DNA of 64,000 bases from Pseudomonas sp. KNUC1026 (GTDB taxonomy: Bacteria; Pseudomonadota; Gammaproteobacteria; Pseudomonadales; Pseudomonadaceae). The number at the start of each line of letters is the position of its first letter. The stretch's first letter is position 1. The DNA lies in contig NZ_CP087138.1 of NCBI RefSeq assembly GCF_021650705.1, forward strand, positions 682,001-746,000. Reading direction: 5' to 3'. Positions 16,325-24,696 of this stretch are shown here, one piece after another. The notes below the pieces were generated by a model, which was not told where the DNA came from, did not search any database, and worked only from the letters and a program-made list of their open reading frames with translations. A program made the translations under genes and the position numbers.

Positions 16325-16986
16325 ACGGCCAACCTTTTCTGCAGGCGCTTGACCAGTACCGAGGCACCGAAGCTGATGAGGAAGTACACGACACCGGCGA
16401 AGATCAGGAACTCATTGGCCTGGCCGACGATGTCGCCGCTGGAACGCGCGGAGTTGAGGAAGTCCACCAGGCCCACGGTGTAGACCAGCGAGGTGTCCTG
16501 GAACAGGATGATGCTCTGCTGCAGCAACAGCGGGGTCATCTTGCGAAACGCCTGGGGCAGGATGATCAGCCGCATCATCTGGCCGTAGCGCATGCCCAGC
16601 GCCTGCGCGGCGCCCATCTGGCCCTTGGGAATGGCCTGCACGCCGGCGCGCACGATTTCGCAGAAGTACGCCGCCTCGAACATCATGAACGCCACCACGC
16701 ACGAGGTGAACGCACCGATGGGCGTATTGGTGCCGGTGATCCAGCCGATCACGAAAGGCACCGCCAGGTAGAACCAGGTGATGACCAGCAGCAGCGGGAT
16801 GGAGCGGAAGTAGTTGACGTAGAAGCCGGCCACTTTCGACAGTAGCGGGTTATGTGACAGCCGCATCAGCGCCAGCAGGGTGCCGAGGGTGATACCGCCC
16901 GCCACGCCCAGTGCCATGATCTTGAGCGTCATGACCAGGCCATTCCACAGCGCAGGCAGCGCCGGGACGATTCCGGAGAAGTCCAT
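16321..16986 (-). CDS. aatM: Glutamate/aspartate ABC transporter permease AatM (GltK type)
   Basis: Polar amino acid permease of 221 residues with about five membrane helices and the conserved EAA loop ([20 protein letters not shown]) that contacts the ATPase. It ends [12 protein letters not shown]. The start codon overlaps the last base of aatQ. It forms a heterodimeric channel with AatQ; the gene order binding protein, permease, permease, ATPase is that of gltIJKL. Confidence 0.92.
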   Translation of the reverse strand: MDFSGIVPALPALWNGLVMTLKIMALGVAGGITLGTLLALMRLSHNPLLSKVAGFYVNYFRSIPLLLVITWFYLAVPFVIGWITGTNTPIGAFTSCVVAFMMFEAAYFCEIVRAGVQAIPKGQMGAAQALGMRYGQMMRLIILPQAFRKMTPLLLQQSIILFQDTSLVYTVGLVDFLNSARSSGDIVGQANEFLIFAGVVYFLISFGASVLVKRLQKRLAV

Positions 16987-17732
16987 TATTTACCCCCCGT
17001 GGAGATCATGCCGGGCACCAGGGCGCGTTTTTCGACCAGGCGCATCAGCAACATCAGGCTCATGTTCAAGGTGAAGTAGATCAAGGTGGCCAGGGTGAAT
17101 GCCTCGAACAATCGCGCCGAGAACTCGGCGGTCTGCTTGGTCTGCGCCAGCAGCTCCATCAAACCGATCAGCGAGGCCACCGAGGAGTTCTTGAACACGT
17201 TCAGGAATTCGGAGGTGAGCGGCGGGATGATGATGCGAAACGCTTGAGGCAGCAGCACGATCCTGTAGATCTGGCTGGTGGTAAAGCCCATGGCGCGGGC
17301 GGCAGCAGCCTGGCCGCGGGGCAGCGACTCGATACCGGTGCGCACTTGCTCGCACACCCGCGCGGCAGTGAACAGCCCCAGGCAGATCATCACGCTGATG
17401 AACGCCGAGGTGGTGGGGTTGAGGTCTTGCTTGAACCATTCCTGCGCGCCTTCAGGCAACAGGTCGGGGACAAGGAAGTACCAGATGAACAGCTGCACCA
17501 GTAGCGGGACATTACGAAACAATTCGACGTATGCAGTACCGATGGCGCGCAGCCAGCGGTTGGGGACGGTGCGCAGCACGCCGAGCACGGTGCCGAGCGC
17601 CAGGGCGACGACCCAGGCGCTGAGCGCAATGGCGATGGTCCAGCCCAGGCCCGAGATGTACCAGTCCAGGTAAATCTCGTCGCCTACGCCGGTGGAGTCG
17701 AAGAATACGCCCCAATTCCAGGAATAGTGCAT
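16986..17732 (-). CDS. aatQ: Glutamate/aspartate ABC transporter permease AatQ (GltJ type)
   Basis: Permease of 248 residues beginning MHYSWNWGVFFDSTGVGDE, which is characteristic of GltJ-type subunits. It has about five membrane helices and the EAA motif (EQVRTGIESLPRGQAAAARA). It partners AatM. A 10-bp stem-loop separates it from aatJ, so its expression may be lower than that of the binding protein. Confidence 0.92.
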   Translation of the reverse strand: MHYSWNWGVFFDSTGVGDEIYLDWYISGLGWTIAIALSAWVVALALGTVLGVLRTVPNRWLRAIGTAYVELFRNVPLLVQLFIWYFLVPDLLPEGAQEWFKQDLNPTTSAFISVMICLGLFTAARVCEQVRTGIESLPRGQAAAARAMGFTTSQIYRIVLLPQAFRIIIPPLTSEFLNVFKNSSVASLIGLMELLAQTKQTAEFSARLFEAFTLATLIYFTLNMSLMLLMRLVEKRALVPGMISTGGK

Positions 17733-17767
17733 GGTAGTGGCCTACACGAAAGGGGTGACCGAAAGAG

Positions 17768-17792
17768 CCTGGCCGCCGCGCAGGCGGCCAGG
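17768..17792 (-). promoter_or_regulatory. Intra-operon stem-loop between aatJ and aatQ
   Basis: A perfect 10-bp stem (CCTGGCCGCC with GGCGGCCAGG) closes a 5-base loop, 8 bases beyond the aatJ stop. Such hairpins in binding-protein transporter operons usually stabilise the upstream mRNA or attenuate read-through, giving excess binding protein. There is no T-run. The structure is seen directly; its effect is inferred. Confidence 0.6.
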
Positions 17793-17800
17793 TGCAAGGC

Positions 17801-18715
17801 TTACGACTGTTTGTCGGGCGCCGGCTTGTCGGTCGGGTTGGCGATCAGGGCCTTGAGCTTGTCGCTCATCGGGAACTGCAGGTTCAGGTTCTTCGGCGGC
17901 ACAGGCTGCTCGAACCACTTGTTATAGATGCCGTTGATGTCGCCGGACTTGTAAGTCGCGGTGATGGCGTCGTCGACCACTTTCTTGAAGGCCTCGTCGC
18001 CCTTGCGCACCATGCAGCCGTAGATTTCATAGGATTGCGGGGTGCCGGTCACTTCCCAATCAGTGGGCTTCTTGGCCTTGGCCATTTCGCCGGCCAGCAG
18101 CACGTCGTCCATCATGAAGGCCACGGCGCGGCCGGTTTCGAGCATCTGGAAGGCTTCACCGTGGTCCTTGGCGGAAATCACGTTCATGCCCATCTGCTTG
18201 TCGGCGTTCATGGCCTTGAGCAGGCGCTCGGAAGTGGTACCGGCGGTGGTTACCACGTTCTTGCCCTTGAGGTCGGCGAAATCCTTGTAGGCGCTGTCTT
18301 TCTTCGACAGCAGGCGGGTGCCGACTTCGAAGATACCTACCGAAAAGTCGACCTGCTGGCCGCGCTCTGCGTTGTTGGTGGTGGAGCCGCATTCCAGGTC
18401 GACGGTGCCGTTCTGCACCAGCGGGATACGGGTCTGGGAGGTCACCAGGTTGTACTTGACCTCGAGATTGGGCATGTCCAGTTGCTTCTTCAGCGCATCG
18501 ACGACCTTGAGTTGCAGGTCGTGCGAGTAGCCGATCGGTTTGCCGGAGGCATCAGCGATATAGGAGAAGGGGATGGAGGAGTCACGGTGGCCGAGGGTGA
18601 TGGAGCCGGAATCCTTGATCTTCTTCAAGGTGCCGGTCAGTTCCTCTGCCTGGGCGCCAGTGCTGCACAGGGCGGCGAACAGGGAAAGGCTCAACAGGGT
18701 CGGGGCGATACGCAT
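17801..18715 (-). CDS. aatJ: Periplasmic glutamate/aspartate-binding protein
   Basis: Solute-binding protein of 304 residues (GltI/AatJ type). A signal peptide (MRIAPTLLSLSLFAALCSTG, cleavage after AQA) is followed by the family stretch LTGTLKKIKDSGSITLGHRD. Further family features are IPLVQNGTVDLECGSTTNN and the C-terminal NGIYNKWFEQPVPPKNLN. It captures acidic amino acids in the periplasm for AatQMP. A ribosome site GAGGAT lies 8 bases from the ATG. A sigma-54 promoter and candidate AauR sites are upstream, fitting AauRS control. Confidence 0.93.
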   Translation of the reverse strand: MRIAPTLLSLSLFAALCSTGAQAEELTGTLKKIKDSGSITLGHRDSSIPFSYIADASGKPIGYSHDLQLKVVDALKKQLDMPNLEVKYNLVTSQTRIPLVQNGTVDLECGSTTNNAERGQQVDFSVGIFEVGTRLLSKKDSAYKDFADLKGKNVVTTAGTTSERLLKAMNADKQMGMNVISAKDHGEAFQMLETGRAVAFMMDDVLLAGEMAKAKKPTDWEVTGTPQSYEIYGCMVRKGDEAFKKVVDDAITATYKSGDINGIYNKWFEQPVPPKNLNLQFPMSDKLKALIANPTDKPAPDKQS

Positions 18716-18774
18716 GCTTTGTATCCTCGAGGTTTGTTCTTTTTAGTACGCCAGAGTTGGCTGACGAGAACAGA

Positions 18775-18789
18775 GCATGACGCGTGCCA
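18775..18789 (-). promoter_or_regulatory. Sigma-54 (-24/-12) promoter of aatJ
   Basis: On the leftward strand the sequence TGGCACGCGTCATGC matches the RpoN consensus TGGCACG-N4-TTGC with one mismatch in the -12 element (ATGC). It lies about 60 bases upstream of the aatJ ATG, leaving room for a leader and the GAGGAT ribosome site. It agrees with activation by the sigma-54-dependent AauR encoded in the same cluster. Confidence 0.8.
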
Positions 18790-18806
18790 GCTTCTGGAAA
18801 CGCTCA

Positions 18807-18827
18807 AGGCCCCGGTTTTCGGGGCCT
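18807..18827 (-). terminator. Terminator hairpin of the DUF4197 gene
   Basis: A perfect 8-bp stem AGGCCCCG / CGGGGCCT with loop GTTTT, about 70 bases past the leftward DUF4197 stop and just upstream of the aatJ promoter. On the leftward strand it is followed by a modest T content (TTGAGCGTTT). It would insulate the aat promoter from upstream transcription. Confidence 0.6.
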
Positions 18828-18850
18828 CGAACGCAGGGCTGGCGGCTGGC

Positions 18851-18868
18851 CATCCGGGATCCCGGATG
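18851..18868. promoter_or_regulatory. 18-bp perfect palindrome upstream of the aat promoter
   Basis: CATCCGGGATCCCGGATG is self-complementary over its full length. Its core TCCGG-N4-CCGGA resembles the reported AauR motif TTCGG-N4-CCGAA with one change per arm. Its centre is about 70 bases upstream of the -24 element, a normal place for a sigma-54 activator. It may be a second, weaker AauR site. Confidence 0.4.
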
Positions 18869-18884
18869 TGCCACCGAAGTGCTG

Positions 18885-18898
18885 TTCGGAATTCCGAC
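18885..18898. promoter_or_regulatory. Candidate AauR upstream activating site
   Basis: TTCGGAATTCCGAC matches the inverted repeat TTCGG-N4-CCGAA, which I recall as the AauR recognition motif in P. putida, with one mismatch at the last base. It lies about 100 bases upstream of the -24 element and touches the stop codon of the DUF4197 gene, so the activator site would be partly inside the neighbouring gene. Confidence 0.6.
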
Positions 18899-19596
18899 TA
18901 TCGCGAACCCAGTGCACCGAAGACTTTCTTGGCAAGGCCGCTGGCCGCTGCCGCGGGGTTCTTGCGAATCGACTCCTCCTGCTGGGCGATCATCGTGAAC
19001 AGCCCATCGAGGGCCTTTTCAGTGACATAGCCTTCGACGGTGTTGGTCTTGCTGTTGAGCAGCCCCAGGGTGCTGGCCTGGCCCGCGACACCGTTGAATT
19101 TCTGTGCCAGCCCGATCTTGTCGGTGTTGGCCTTGACGATGGGCAGGAACTTGGCGCGGATTTCCTCGCGGCTGCTCTTGTTCAGGTACTGGGTGGCCGA
19201 ATCCTGGCCGCCCTGAAGGATGCCCTTGGCGTCGGTGACGGTCATGTTCTTCACCGAGTTCACCAGAATCGCCTGAGCTTGCGGCACTGCGGCCTCGGCA
19301 GCGGCGTTCATGCCGTTCTCCAGGTCCTGGACTTGCGAGCCCATGCCCAACGCGCCCATGAGTTTGTTGGCTTTCTCAAGCTTGGCGGGCAACTGGATGC
19401 GCACCTGCGGGTTGTTGTTGAAACCGCCAGGGGTGCCAAGCTGCTTGACCGCCACTTGTGCGCCTTGCGCCAGCGCGTCCTTCAGGCCGCCGGTGGCATC
19501 GGATTGCGACAGGTCGTTCAGCGACAGCGCCAGTGCGTTGGCCGAGAGCAGCACACCCGCGCACAGGGTGGCCAAGGGGGCGAAGCGACGGAGCAT
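18898..19596 (-). CDS. DUF4197 domain-containing exported protein
   Basis: A 232-residue protein with a signal peptide (LATLCAGVLLSANALA) and the full DUF4197 domain (LSLNDLSQSDATGGLKDALA to the end AKKVFGALGSR). The family is common in proteobacteria, periplasmic or membrane-associated, and has no assigned function. The ribosome site AAGGA is well placed. It is upstream of, and transcribed in the same direction as, the aat genes, but a hairpin terminator separates them. It may be cotranscribed with the YbaY-like lipoprotein 15 bases upstream. Confidence 0.85.
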   Translation of the reverse strand: MLRRFAPLATLCAGVLLSANALALSLNDLSQSDATGGLKDALAQGAQVAVKQLGTPGGFNNNPQVRIQLPAKLEKANKLMGALGMGSQVQDLENGMNAAAEAAVPQAQAILVNSVKNMTVTDAKGILQGGQDSATQYLNKSSREEIRAKFLPIVKANTDKIGLAQKFNGVAGQASTLGLLNSKTNTVEGYVTEKALDGLFTMIAQQEESIRKNPAAAASGLAKKVFGALGSR

Positions 19597-19611
19597 GGGA
19601 GTGTCCTTGTG

Positions 19612-20036
19612 TCAGTGAATGATCGGTGCGCCAGTATGCACAGGTTCCAGGCGGATGCGCAGCGGTGAAGGGTCCTGGCCATCGAGGGTCACGCTGTGCT
19701 GTTCGGAGTTGATCCACAGCAGCTTGCCGTCCGCTTCGATCCGCGCGCTCACCGCGTAACGGTGGCCAGCCTTGAGCTGGTTGGGGTTGTAGGTGAGGCT
19801 GAAGGGCAGCGGCACCTGGCGGCCCTCGGTGGGGCCGCTTGCTTGCCGAGCTCAACGGCCGGGGCGTCGGCCAGGGAAACATCCTGCAGGCTCACGCTGA
19901 GCACTGCCTCTGGCGGCAACGCGATGCGTTGCAGGTAATACACCTCGCCGGCCAGTGTCGCTTTGGGTCGTGGAACCTGTGTGCAGGCCCCTAATACGAG
20001 CAAGGGCAGGCACAGCGGCGAAGGGCGAATACGCAT
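19612..20036 (-). CDS. YbaY-like lipoprotein (one frameshift)
   Basis: Short lipoprotein (about 141 residues after correction). The signal peptide ends in LGAC, placing the lipidated cysteine near residue 18. The body LAGEVYYLQRIALPPEAVLS and SLADAPAVELGKQ followed by PLPFSLTYNPNQLKAGHRYA is characteristic of the YbaY / type III pilotin-like family, small beta-sandwich envelope proteins. The frame breaks near 19842, where one base appears missing in a G/C run. Function in Pseudomonas is not established; the call rests on the family pattern. Confidence 0.8.
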
Positions 20037-20139
20037 GTTCAGGGCTCCTATCAAAAGGCCGGAAGGCTAGCGCCACGGATGGGCGGTGCAACCTGCGCGC
20101 GGTTATTCGAGAGTTTTCCGAAAGTGCCCGGGCATAGGT

Positions 20140-22613
20140 TCATACCGCAGGCGCCTCCGGTTGCAGTGCCACCTGGCGGATCGACAGGCGCAGCTCGGCC
20201 GACAGCACGCGCTTGGCTGCGCCTTCAGCCAGCTCGCCCAGCCGCGCCTGGTAACCCAGGCGGCCCTGGTCATCGGTGAACACCACGCCCACCGCCTGCA
20301 ACGTCTCGATGAAGTGGCGGAACAGGGTCTTGTCGAAGAACTCCGGCGCGTTGAGCCCGTGCAGCATCGACAACCGCCTGGCCATCACCGTGCACAGCTC
20401 CTCCAGCGATTCGGCGGTGAGCTGGTGCTGGCCGGCATTGAGCAGCAGGGCGATCGCCATATAAAAGCGCTGCAACGTCTGGGTGATGCCGCGCGCCAGC
20501 AGCGTCAGCAGCACGAACTCCCTGGAGCTGGGCGCTGCGCGCACGTAGGCGTCGCCGTCCAGGCGCAGCAGCCCTTGCTCGACGAAGGCGGCCAGCCACT
20601 GGTCGAGCACGGTGTCGAGCTCCTCCACGGGCCAGCGAATGAAAAGCTCCGCCTGAAGGAAAGGGTAAAGCGCGCGGGTGAAGCGCTGCATCTGTTCACG
20701 GGTCATCCGCGACGCACTGAGGAAGAAGCTGGCGAGCAACGCCGGCAGTGCGAAGGCATGGAGGATGTTGTTGCGGTAATAGGTCATCAATACGGCATTG
20801 GGTTCATCCAGATAGAGAATGCGCCCCAGCCGATCATGCTGCTCGGCCAGCAGCCCCATGCCACGCACGTGCTCGATCAGTGCCTTGCCATCGCCCTCGG
20901 GCAACGTGGTGAACGGGGAATACGGCACCGCCCGTTGCAGTGCCAGGAACAGGTTCAGCGCCCCTTCCAGTGCGACCTCGTCCAGTGCCTGGCGGCTGCT
21001 GGAGAGCAACGCCAGCGCCACCAGGTTGACCGGGTTGATGGCCACCGCCTCGTTGATGCTGCGCGCCACCTGGTCACCGAGCTGGCGGGTGACCGGATGC
21101 AGCCACTGTGGGCGTTCACCCTCGGCCTGGGCCTGCTGCTGCCAGCCAGGTTGGTTGACGTCGAGGAACTGGCCCAGGCGAATCGGTTCGCCGAAATTGA
21201 CCGCGACCTCACCGAAGCGCTGCTTCAGCGCGCCGATTACCTTGAAAATGTCGAACACCGATTCTTTCTTCTTGCTCGCCCCACGGAGTTCACCCAGGTA
21301 GGTGCGGCCCTCCAGCACCCGCTCATAGCCGATGTACACCGGCACCAGCACCACGGGTGTGCGCGAAGAGCGCAAATAGCTGCGCAAGGTGATCGAGAGC
21401 ATGCCGGGCTTGGGCCGCAGCATGCGCCCGGTACGTGAGCGGCCGCCCTCGACGAAATACTCCACCGGAAAGCCACGCGTGTGCAGGGTATGCAGGTATT
21501 CGTTGAACACCGCTGCGTAGAGCGGATTGCCCTTGAAGGTGCGGCGCATGAAGAAGGCCCCGCCGCGGCGCAGCAGGCTGCCGATCACGGGCATGTTCAG
21601 GTTGATGCCGGCAGCGATGTGGGGCGGCGTCAGGCCATTTCGGAACAGCAGGTAGGACAGCAGCAGGTAATCGATGTGGCTGCGGTGGCAGGGCACATAG
21701 ATCACTTCATGGCCGGGGGCGATGGCCTTGACCTGATCGATGTGGCCGACCTTGATGCCGTCGTAGATCTTGTGCCAGAACCAGCTGAGCACCACCTCCA
21801 GAAAGCGAATGGCGGTGTAGGTGTAGTCCGAAGCGATCTCGTTGCCGTAGCGCAGGGCGAGTTTCTCTGCCTTTTCCTGGGTGATGTGGCTGGCCTGCAT
21901 CTGCTCGGTGATGGCTTCGCGCACCTGCGGGGCGTGTACCAGGCCTTTGACCAGGTGCCGGCGGTGGGAGATGTCAGGGCCGATCACGGCGGCCTTTTGC
22001 TGGCGGAAATGCACTCGCAGCAGGCGCTGGGCACGGCGCGTGGTGCGCTCCTGCGTATGGTTGTTGTCCATCAACTGGCGCAGGCGCAGCGGCGGGGCGA
22101 ACTGCACGCGGGTTTTGCGGCCCAGGATCATGATGGTCACTAACCGGCGCAGGCGCCCGGTGACGGCCCAACTGTCGGCGAACAGCAGCTTCCATGCACT
22201 GTTTTCACTGGCAGGCGACAGGCCCCAGAACACGCTCACCGGCACGATCTGCGCATCGACGCTCGCATCTTCGGCCGCCAGCGCGACGAGCCTGCGCAGA
22301 GTAGGCGGTGCGCCGCGCTTGTCGTGGCGGCCGAGCCAGTCCGGGTCGGGCGTGAGGTAGAGAAACGCCGCCGGCTCCAGCACAGAGTCCAGCGCCACCG
22401 GCCACACCGGGCGCGGCAGCCCTGCCTTGGCGCATTCCCGATCCACCACCGCCAGGTCACTCAGTGCCGGCGACTGCAGCACGTAGAACGCAGGGGTGCT
22501 GCGGTCGAGATTCTCACCGTACGACGGCGGATTGATGGTTTCCGAGCGCACCCACAGGTAGAGGGTGCGGCGAAGCAGGCTGAACACCAGCCGGCGAAGG
22601 GGGAGAGGGTCAT
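20140..22613 (-). CDS. plsB: Glycerol-3-phosphate acyltransferase PlsB (one frameshift)
   Basis: Membrane enzyme that acylates glycerol-3-phosphate at position 1, the first step of phospholipid synthesis. The catalytic box [15 protein letters not shown] (HX4D), AAGINLNMP, the RGGAFFMRR stretch, [11 protein letters not shown] and [10 protein letters not shown] are all visible, and the C-terminus reads [18 protein letters not shown]. About 824 residues when corrected, near the usual 830. The likely start is the ATG at 22611-22613 (MTLSP), where one missing base near 22598 breaks the frame before [20 protein letters not shown]. Upstream in-frame codons to 22716 are then not coding. The gene is normally essential when no other PlsX/PlsY route exists, which argues that the break is sequence error. 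Confidence 0.9.
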
Positions 22614-22786
22614 GTGCTGTGGAGGTCCTTGAATACCCGCGCATTGTGCCAGAAGCGCAGCAAAAAGCTGTGGGCCTCAAGCGAGAGAGCGGCCGAGCGG
22701 GGCTGGCGGCAGTCATGCGTTGGATAATCGAACGGTGCTTTAGTGCACATGGGCTGCAAGGCAGCCGGGAGGGGAAGCGGCAGATG

Positions 22787-22814
22787 CCGCCCGAGCACAG
22801 GCATGCTCGGGCGG
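22787..22814 (-). terminator. Candidate terminator after the TolC-family gene
   Basis: A perfect 11-bp stem CCGCCCGAGCA / TGCTCGGGCGG with a 6-base loop, about 10 bases past the leftward TolC-family stop (22824). No T-run follows. It lies between this gene and plsB and could separate their transcripts. Confidence 0.5.
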
Positions 22815-22823
22815 GCGTGGTAC

Positions 22824-24179
22824 TCAGCGCATGCCGGGCAGGCGGGCTTCGCTGCGAACCTCGGTCTTGGCCACTGCCTCAGGCGGCAGCACCACGCGTG
22901 CCTTGGGCAGCAACTCACCCATGTTGGCCAGTACACGGTACATCGAGTATTCCTCGGTGTAGCGCACTTCCACGAAGCGGCGGTTGGCGTTGTACAGCTC
23001 GTTTTCGCTGTCCAGTACATCGAGCAGCGTGCGCTGGCCCAGGCCGAACTGGTCCTGGTAGGCAGAGCGTACGCGGGTGCTGGTCTGGGCGTATTCGCGG
23101 GCAACCGGGGTCTGGATGCGGGCGTTTTCCATTGCGTGCCAGGCCAGCGACATATTCTCGTTGAGCGTACGCAGGGCGTTGTTGCGGATGTCCATCGCCT
23201 GGTTGATGCGGTGCGCGTCGCCTTGCAGGCGGGCCTTGTCGGAACCACCGCGGAACAGGTTGTAGCTGACCGCTACGCCTGCACGCCAGTTGTTGTAGTG
23301 GCCTTCTTCACCGGAGATGTTGTTGTTCGCGCCCACTGCCATCTCGGCATCTACACGCGGGTAGAACTGCGATTTGGCACCTTCATACTGCTGCTCGGCC
23401 GATTGCACGTCGGCCTGGGCAGATTTGAGGTACGGATTGTTTTCCTGCATGGCCTGGCGAGCCTGCTCAAGGCCAGGCGGCAGTTCACCGATGATGGAGG
23501 TCGGCTCTTCAAGCTGGTCGGGCATCTGGCCAACGGCGCTGTAGAAGTTGGACTCGGCGTCGGCCAGGTCGACCATGGCGGTCTGATAGTTGTTCTGCGC
23601 CAGGGCGACGCGGGCACGGGACTGGTCGCTGTCGGCACTGCTGCCGACGCCGCGCTCGGTGCGCAGGCCGATCTGGTCGTTCACACGCTGGTGCGCTTGC
23701 AGGTTATTGCGCGCCAGTGCCACTTCTTCGCGGCGCTGCAGTACTTGCAGGTACACCTCGACTGCACGCAGCGCCAGGTCCTGGGCCACGCCCTGCACGT
23801 AATAGGCACGCGAGGTCGAAACCGACTCGGTACGTGCTACTTCTCGCGAGGTGTTGGAGCCGTCGAACAGCATCTGGCGCAGGCGCAGTTCCGACTGGGT
23901 GTAGTTCAAGGTTTCCTTGTTGTGGTTACCTTGCGCGCGCGTAGTAGGCGTGTCGGAGCGCTCACGCCCCCAGCCACCGACCAGGTCCACGCTCGGGAAG
24001 TAGGCACCGCGGGCGACTTTGGCGTCTTCATCCGCAGCGAGGCGCGCGTTGATGTTCGATTGCAGCTCAGGATGGTTGTCGACCGTGGCCTGAATGGCTT
24101 GTTGAAGGGTCATTGCATGCAGTGAGCCGGCGCTCATGGCCAAAAGAACGGCGCTGCAGAGCGGAGTCAAAACGCGCAT
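22824..24179 (-). CDS. TolC-family outer-membrane protein, likely partner of the adjacent adhesin
   Basis: Outer-membrane channel protein of 451 residues with a cleavable signal peptide ([14 protein letters not shown]) and the TolC repeat pattern of two coiled-coil/barrel halves ([71 protein letters not shown]). It resembles the LapE/AggA-type exporters of type I secretion. It is divergent from a type I secreted adhesin gene with 517 bases between the starts, so it probably forms the outer-membrane exit. The inner-membrane ABC and membrane-fusion components are not in the window. A ribosome site GGGAGAA is 9 bases upstream. Confidence 0.82.
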   Translation of the reverse strand: MRVLTPLCSAVLLAMSAGSLHAMTLQQAIQATVDNHPELQSNINARLAADEDAKVARGAYFPSVDLVGGWGRERSDTPTTRAQGNHNKETLNYTQSELRLRQMLFDGSNTSREVARTESVSTSRAYYVQGVAQDLALRAVEVYLQVLQRREEVALARNNLQAHQRVNDQIGLRTERGVGSSADSDQSRARVALAQNNYQTAMVDLADAESNFYSAVGQMPDQLEEPTSIIGELPPGLEQARQAMQENNPYLKSAQADVQSAEQQYEGAKSQFYPRVDAEMAVGANNNISGEEGHYNNWRAGVAVSYNLFRGGSDKARLQGDAHRINQAMDIRNNALRTLNENMSLAWHAMENARIQTPVAREYAQTSTRVRSAYQDQFGLGQRTLLDVLDSENELYNANRRFVEVRYTEEYSMYRVLANMGELLPKARVVLPPEAVAKTEVRSEARLPGMR

Positions 24180-24696
24180 CGGGTACTTCTCCCTGTAGTG
24201 TGATGTGTTGCATCGCCAATCATTTGACGTTTTAGCTGGATCGTCTGGTTGGCGATCCTAACATCAGTTGTTAGCAACGTTTTCTGAACTTCTAAGATCG
24301 TTTTTTCATAGCCTATATGACAAAAAAAACTTAGGGAATCGCCAGTCATACCCTTCATTCTGATGTCCGATGTATCGCCCAAGGCTAAGCCTGGGCTGTG
24401 AATCTGCAACTTTTCAAAAAGTTCAATGTTTTTTTCGGCTCTGCACGGGGCCGCTGTAACGCACGGATCAGCGTTTCAGGATGGGGTGACAAAATATTGG
24501 CGGTTGATTGCCGCCGCCCCTGCCTGTAACACGGAAGCTTCGCCGAACTTGAATGTCTGAACGTTCATTCGCTGTGGTTCTGCATCAACGAAGCCTTCAG
24601 GATAGCCTAGTGCTACTACGCTGAGTACCTCCGCGTGTCTGTTAACAGCTCCTGTGCCGTAGCCCGATGCCATAGATGGCAATTGGAGGAGTGGGC
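24180..24696. promoter_or_regulatory. Divergent AT-rich control region between TolC-family and adhesin genes
   Basis: These 517 bases hold no convincing gene. The base composition is clearly more AT-rich than the flanks, with T- and A-runs around 24300-24330 and 24417-24435. A perfect 6-bp inverted repeat CTAACA-N5-TGTTAG lies at 24258-24274, and an 8-bp inverted repeat ATCGCCAA / TTGGCGAT spans about 24214-24256. In related Pseudomonas, adhesin control regions bind FleQ and depend on c-di-GMP; I could not identify a defined site. The adhesin ribosome site GGAGGA (24685-24690) decides its start. Confidence 0.55.

Noticed and set aside
22614..22716. N-terminal extension of PlsB to 22716
   Set aside because: It is an out-of-frame run upstream of the real start; the family start MT.SP lies at 22613 in the other frame.
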